A stretch of DNA of 31,559 bases, from the NCBI GenBank assembly GCA_002344895.1, contig DDUR01000071.1, forward strand, positions 1 to 31,559, in the 5' to 3' direction. Source of the stretch: Ignavibacteria bacterium UBA2333 (GTDB lineage: Bacteria; Bacteroidota; Ignavibacteria; Kapaibacteriales; Kapaibacteriaceae). The notes beneath the pieces are model-generated. The model had not been told where the DNA came from and did no database searches. It worked only from the letters and a program-made list of their open reading frames with translations. The translations under genes were made by a program, and so were the position numbers. Below are positions 30,719 to 31,559 of this stretch, one piece after another. Position 1 is the stretch's first letter, and the number at the start of each line of letters is the position of its first letter.

Positions 30719-31559
30719 TGAGACTACTGCACGGTTCCCGTATCAAACCAAGCGTTGGCTTTTTCATGGCCATCGTTTGTCAACTATCGTTCGTACTGTC
30801 AGGCTACGCTCAGACAGAAACGACAGAAATCAGCGGTGGTTTGTCGAACGTGACTGTACACGGAGGAATGTTTGCAGGAGCTAACCTGCATTCGGCAAAC
30901 TTTTCAACTTTGCCATCATTGCCAAATTGCTGCGTCACCTTTAGTGATCGTATGGGACTCGGTGGTGCAGCAGTTGTTGGCGCGGAATATGATCTTTCGT
31001 CATTCGGTGATTGGGACGGAATCCGCCTCGGTGGTAACCTTTCATATTCGCTCCTGACGGGCGCACTTCGCGAAACGGAATTTGTCGGCAACATCATTCG
31101 TGGCTCAGATGTCACTCGTGGTATCACGGAACACCGTCTTGCTGTGACGTACGGCGTTCTAGCCATTGAGCCGTACGTGAGTGTCGCTTTGCCAATCCAC
31201 GGACTCCGCGTGAATGTTGGACTTATGGCAGGACTTCCACTGTCACCTTCGTTTGAATTTCGCGAGTCACTCGTTCAGCCAATGGGCTCGGAGTGGACAT
31301 TTGAGAACGGCGGTCGAGAGCGCAATAATCAAGAAGGTCCGTTACAAGACACGGAGCCGTTGTATCTCGCAGCAACCTTCGGACTGCGGTATGATATCTC
31401 CACAAACCGTCGTTTTGAACTTGCTCCAACAGTACAATACGCTCATGCGTTTACGAACGTTGTCACTGACACACGTTGGAGTATCGACAATATCCGTGTT
31501 GGCGTGCTCTTTCGTATGCGGCTCGAGAAGCCAGCACCACCGCCCCCTCCGCCCCCTCC
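30718..31559 (+). CDS. Outer-membrane beta-barrel protein, 3' truncated by window end
   Basis: An open frame of 280 codons that runs off the window. A signal peptide (about 1-32, ending SGYAQ) is followed by a barrel-like sequence of alternating hydrophobic strands (GAAVVGAEYDL, IRLGGNLSYSLLTG, LAATFGLRYDIS, ELAPTVQYAHAFTN, IRVGVLFRMRL). It then enters a Pro-rich linker (KPAPPPPPPPS), the arrangement of OmpA-family proteins before their peptidoglycan-binding domain. The OmpA domain is expected beyond the window but is not seen. The ATG overlaps the stop of the large cargo protein (TGATG), so the two products are made together and may interact at the surface. The linker itself is encoded by two perfect copies of the C-rich nonamer. 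Confidence 0.8.
   Translation, partial: MRLLHGSRIKPSVGFFMAIVCQLSFVLSGYAQTETTEISGGLSNVTVHGGMFAGANLHSANFSTLPSLPNCCVTFSDRMGLGGAAVVGAEYDLSSFGDWDGIRLGGNLSYSLLTGALRETEFVGNIIRGSDVTRGITEHRLAVTYGVLAIEPYVSVALPIHGLRVNVGLMAGLPLSPSFEFRESLVQPMGSEWTFENGGRERNNQEGPLQDTEPLYLAATFGLRYDISTNRRFELAPTVQYAHAFTNVVTDTRWSIDNIRVGVLFRMRLEKPAPPPPPPP
31542..31559 (+). repeat. Perfect tandem pair of the C-rich nonamer at window end
   Basis: GCCCCCTCC occurs twice in direct succession and may continue outside the window. Encodes the Pro-rich linker of the outer-membrane protein. Confidence 0.65.

Noticed and set aside
1..31559. Defence island, prophage or CRISPR array
   Set aside because: No nuclease/methylase sets, integrase, phage structural genes or spaced direct repeats were found; the EVE gene alone is not enough.

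Overview
The window is about 31.6 kb of a free-living bacterial chromosome with tightly packed genes (one-base TGATG and four-base ATGA overlaps are common) and no recognisable tRNA, rRNA, CRISPR array, transposase or phage gene. It looks like a member of the Bacteroidota/Chlorobiota (FCB) branch, perhaps Kapabacteria- or Ignavibacteria-like. The reasons are C-terminal sorting domains of the type IX secretion system (T9SS) on large exported proteins, a Bacteroidota-style deoxyhypusine-synthase homologue, DUF1573 and choice-of-anchor domains, and TAnnTT-type promoter boxes. The taxonomic call is an inference.

Layout. 1-6.1 kb: purK faces a leftward five-gene run (tatC, polyprenyl diphosphate synthase, Bax-inhibitor-1/YccA protein, TPR protein, LptF/LptG permease) concerned with the envelope. 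6.1-7.9 kb: dnaA with a long, inverted-repeat-rich leader, ended by a convergent terminator. 7.9-11.2 kb: a leftward run of AI-2E-type permease, FtsE-like ATPase, dapB, DUF1573 lipoprotein and EVE-domain protein. 11.2-14.2 kb: a rightward pair of deoxyhypusine-synthase-like enzyme and TonB-dependent receptor. 14.2-15.9 kb: two unrecognised exported proteins. 16-22.5 kb: leftward exported enzymes, namely a PhoX/DUF839 protein with a T9SS tail, a di-haem cytochrome c peroxidase with an N-terminal imelysin-like part, a cytochrome c/copper-monooxygenase-like protein, and an endonuclease/exonuclease/phosphatase-fold protein. 22.6-24.5 kb: a divergent membrane-protein pair separated by only 15 bp. 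24.5-27.0 kb: a fused OppD-OppF ATPase overlapping an MlaF-like ATPase. 27.1 kb to the end: a 1209-residue T9SS cargo protein overlapping an outer-membrane beta-barrel protein that runs off the window.

Two DNA-level patterns are not explained by the genes. First, a C-rich nonamer occurring in pairs (consensus GCCCCNTTT GCCCCYTTC, repeat period mostly 9 nt) is scattered through at least a dozen sites, almost all inside genes, on both strands and in several reading frames. Second, an octamer TAnnTTCG (or close relative) sits 3-7 nt before the ATG of several operon-leading genes, suggesting a -7 promoter box and leaderless mRNAs. A third oddity is an in-frame stretch after the stop codon of the phosphatase-fold gene that encodes a near-canonical T9SS tail.
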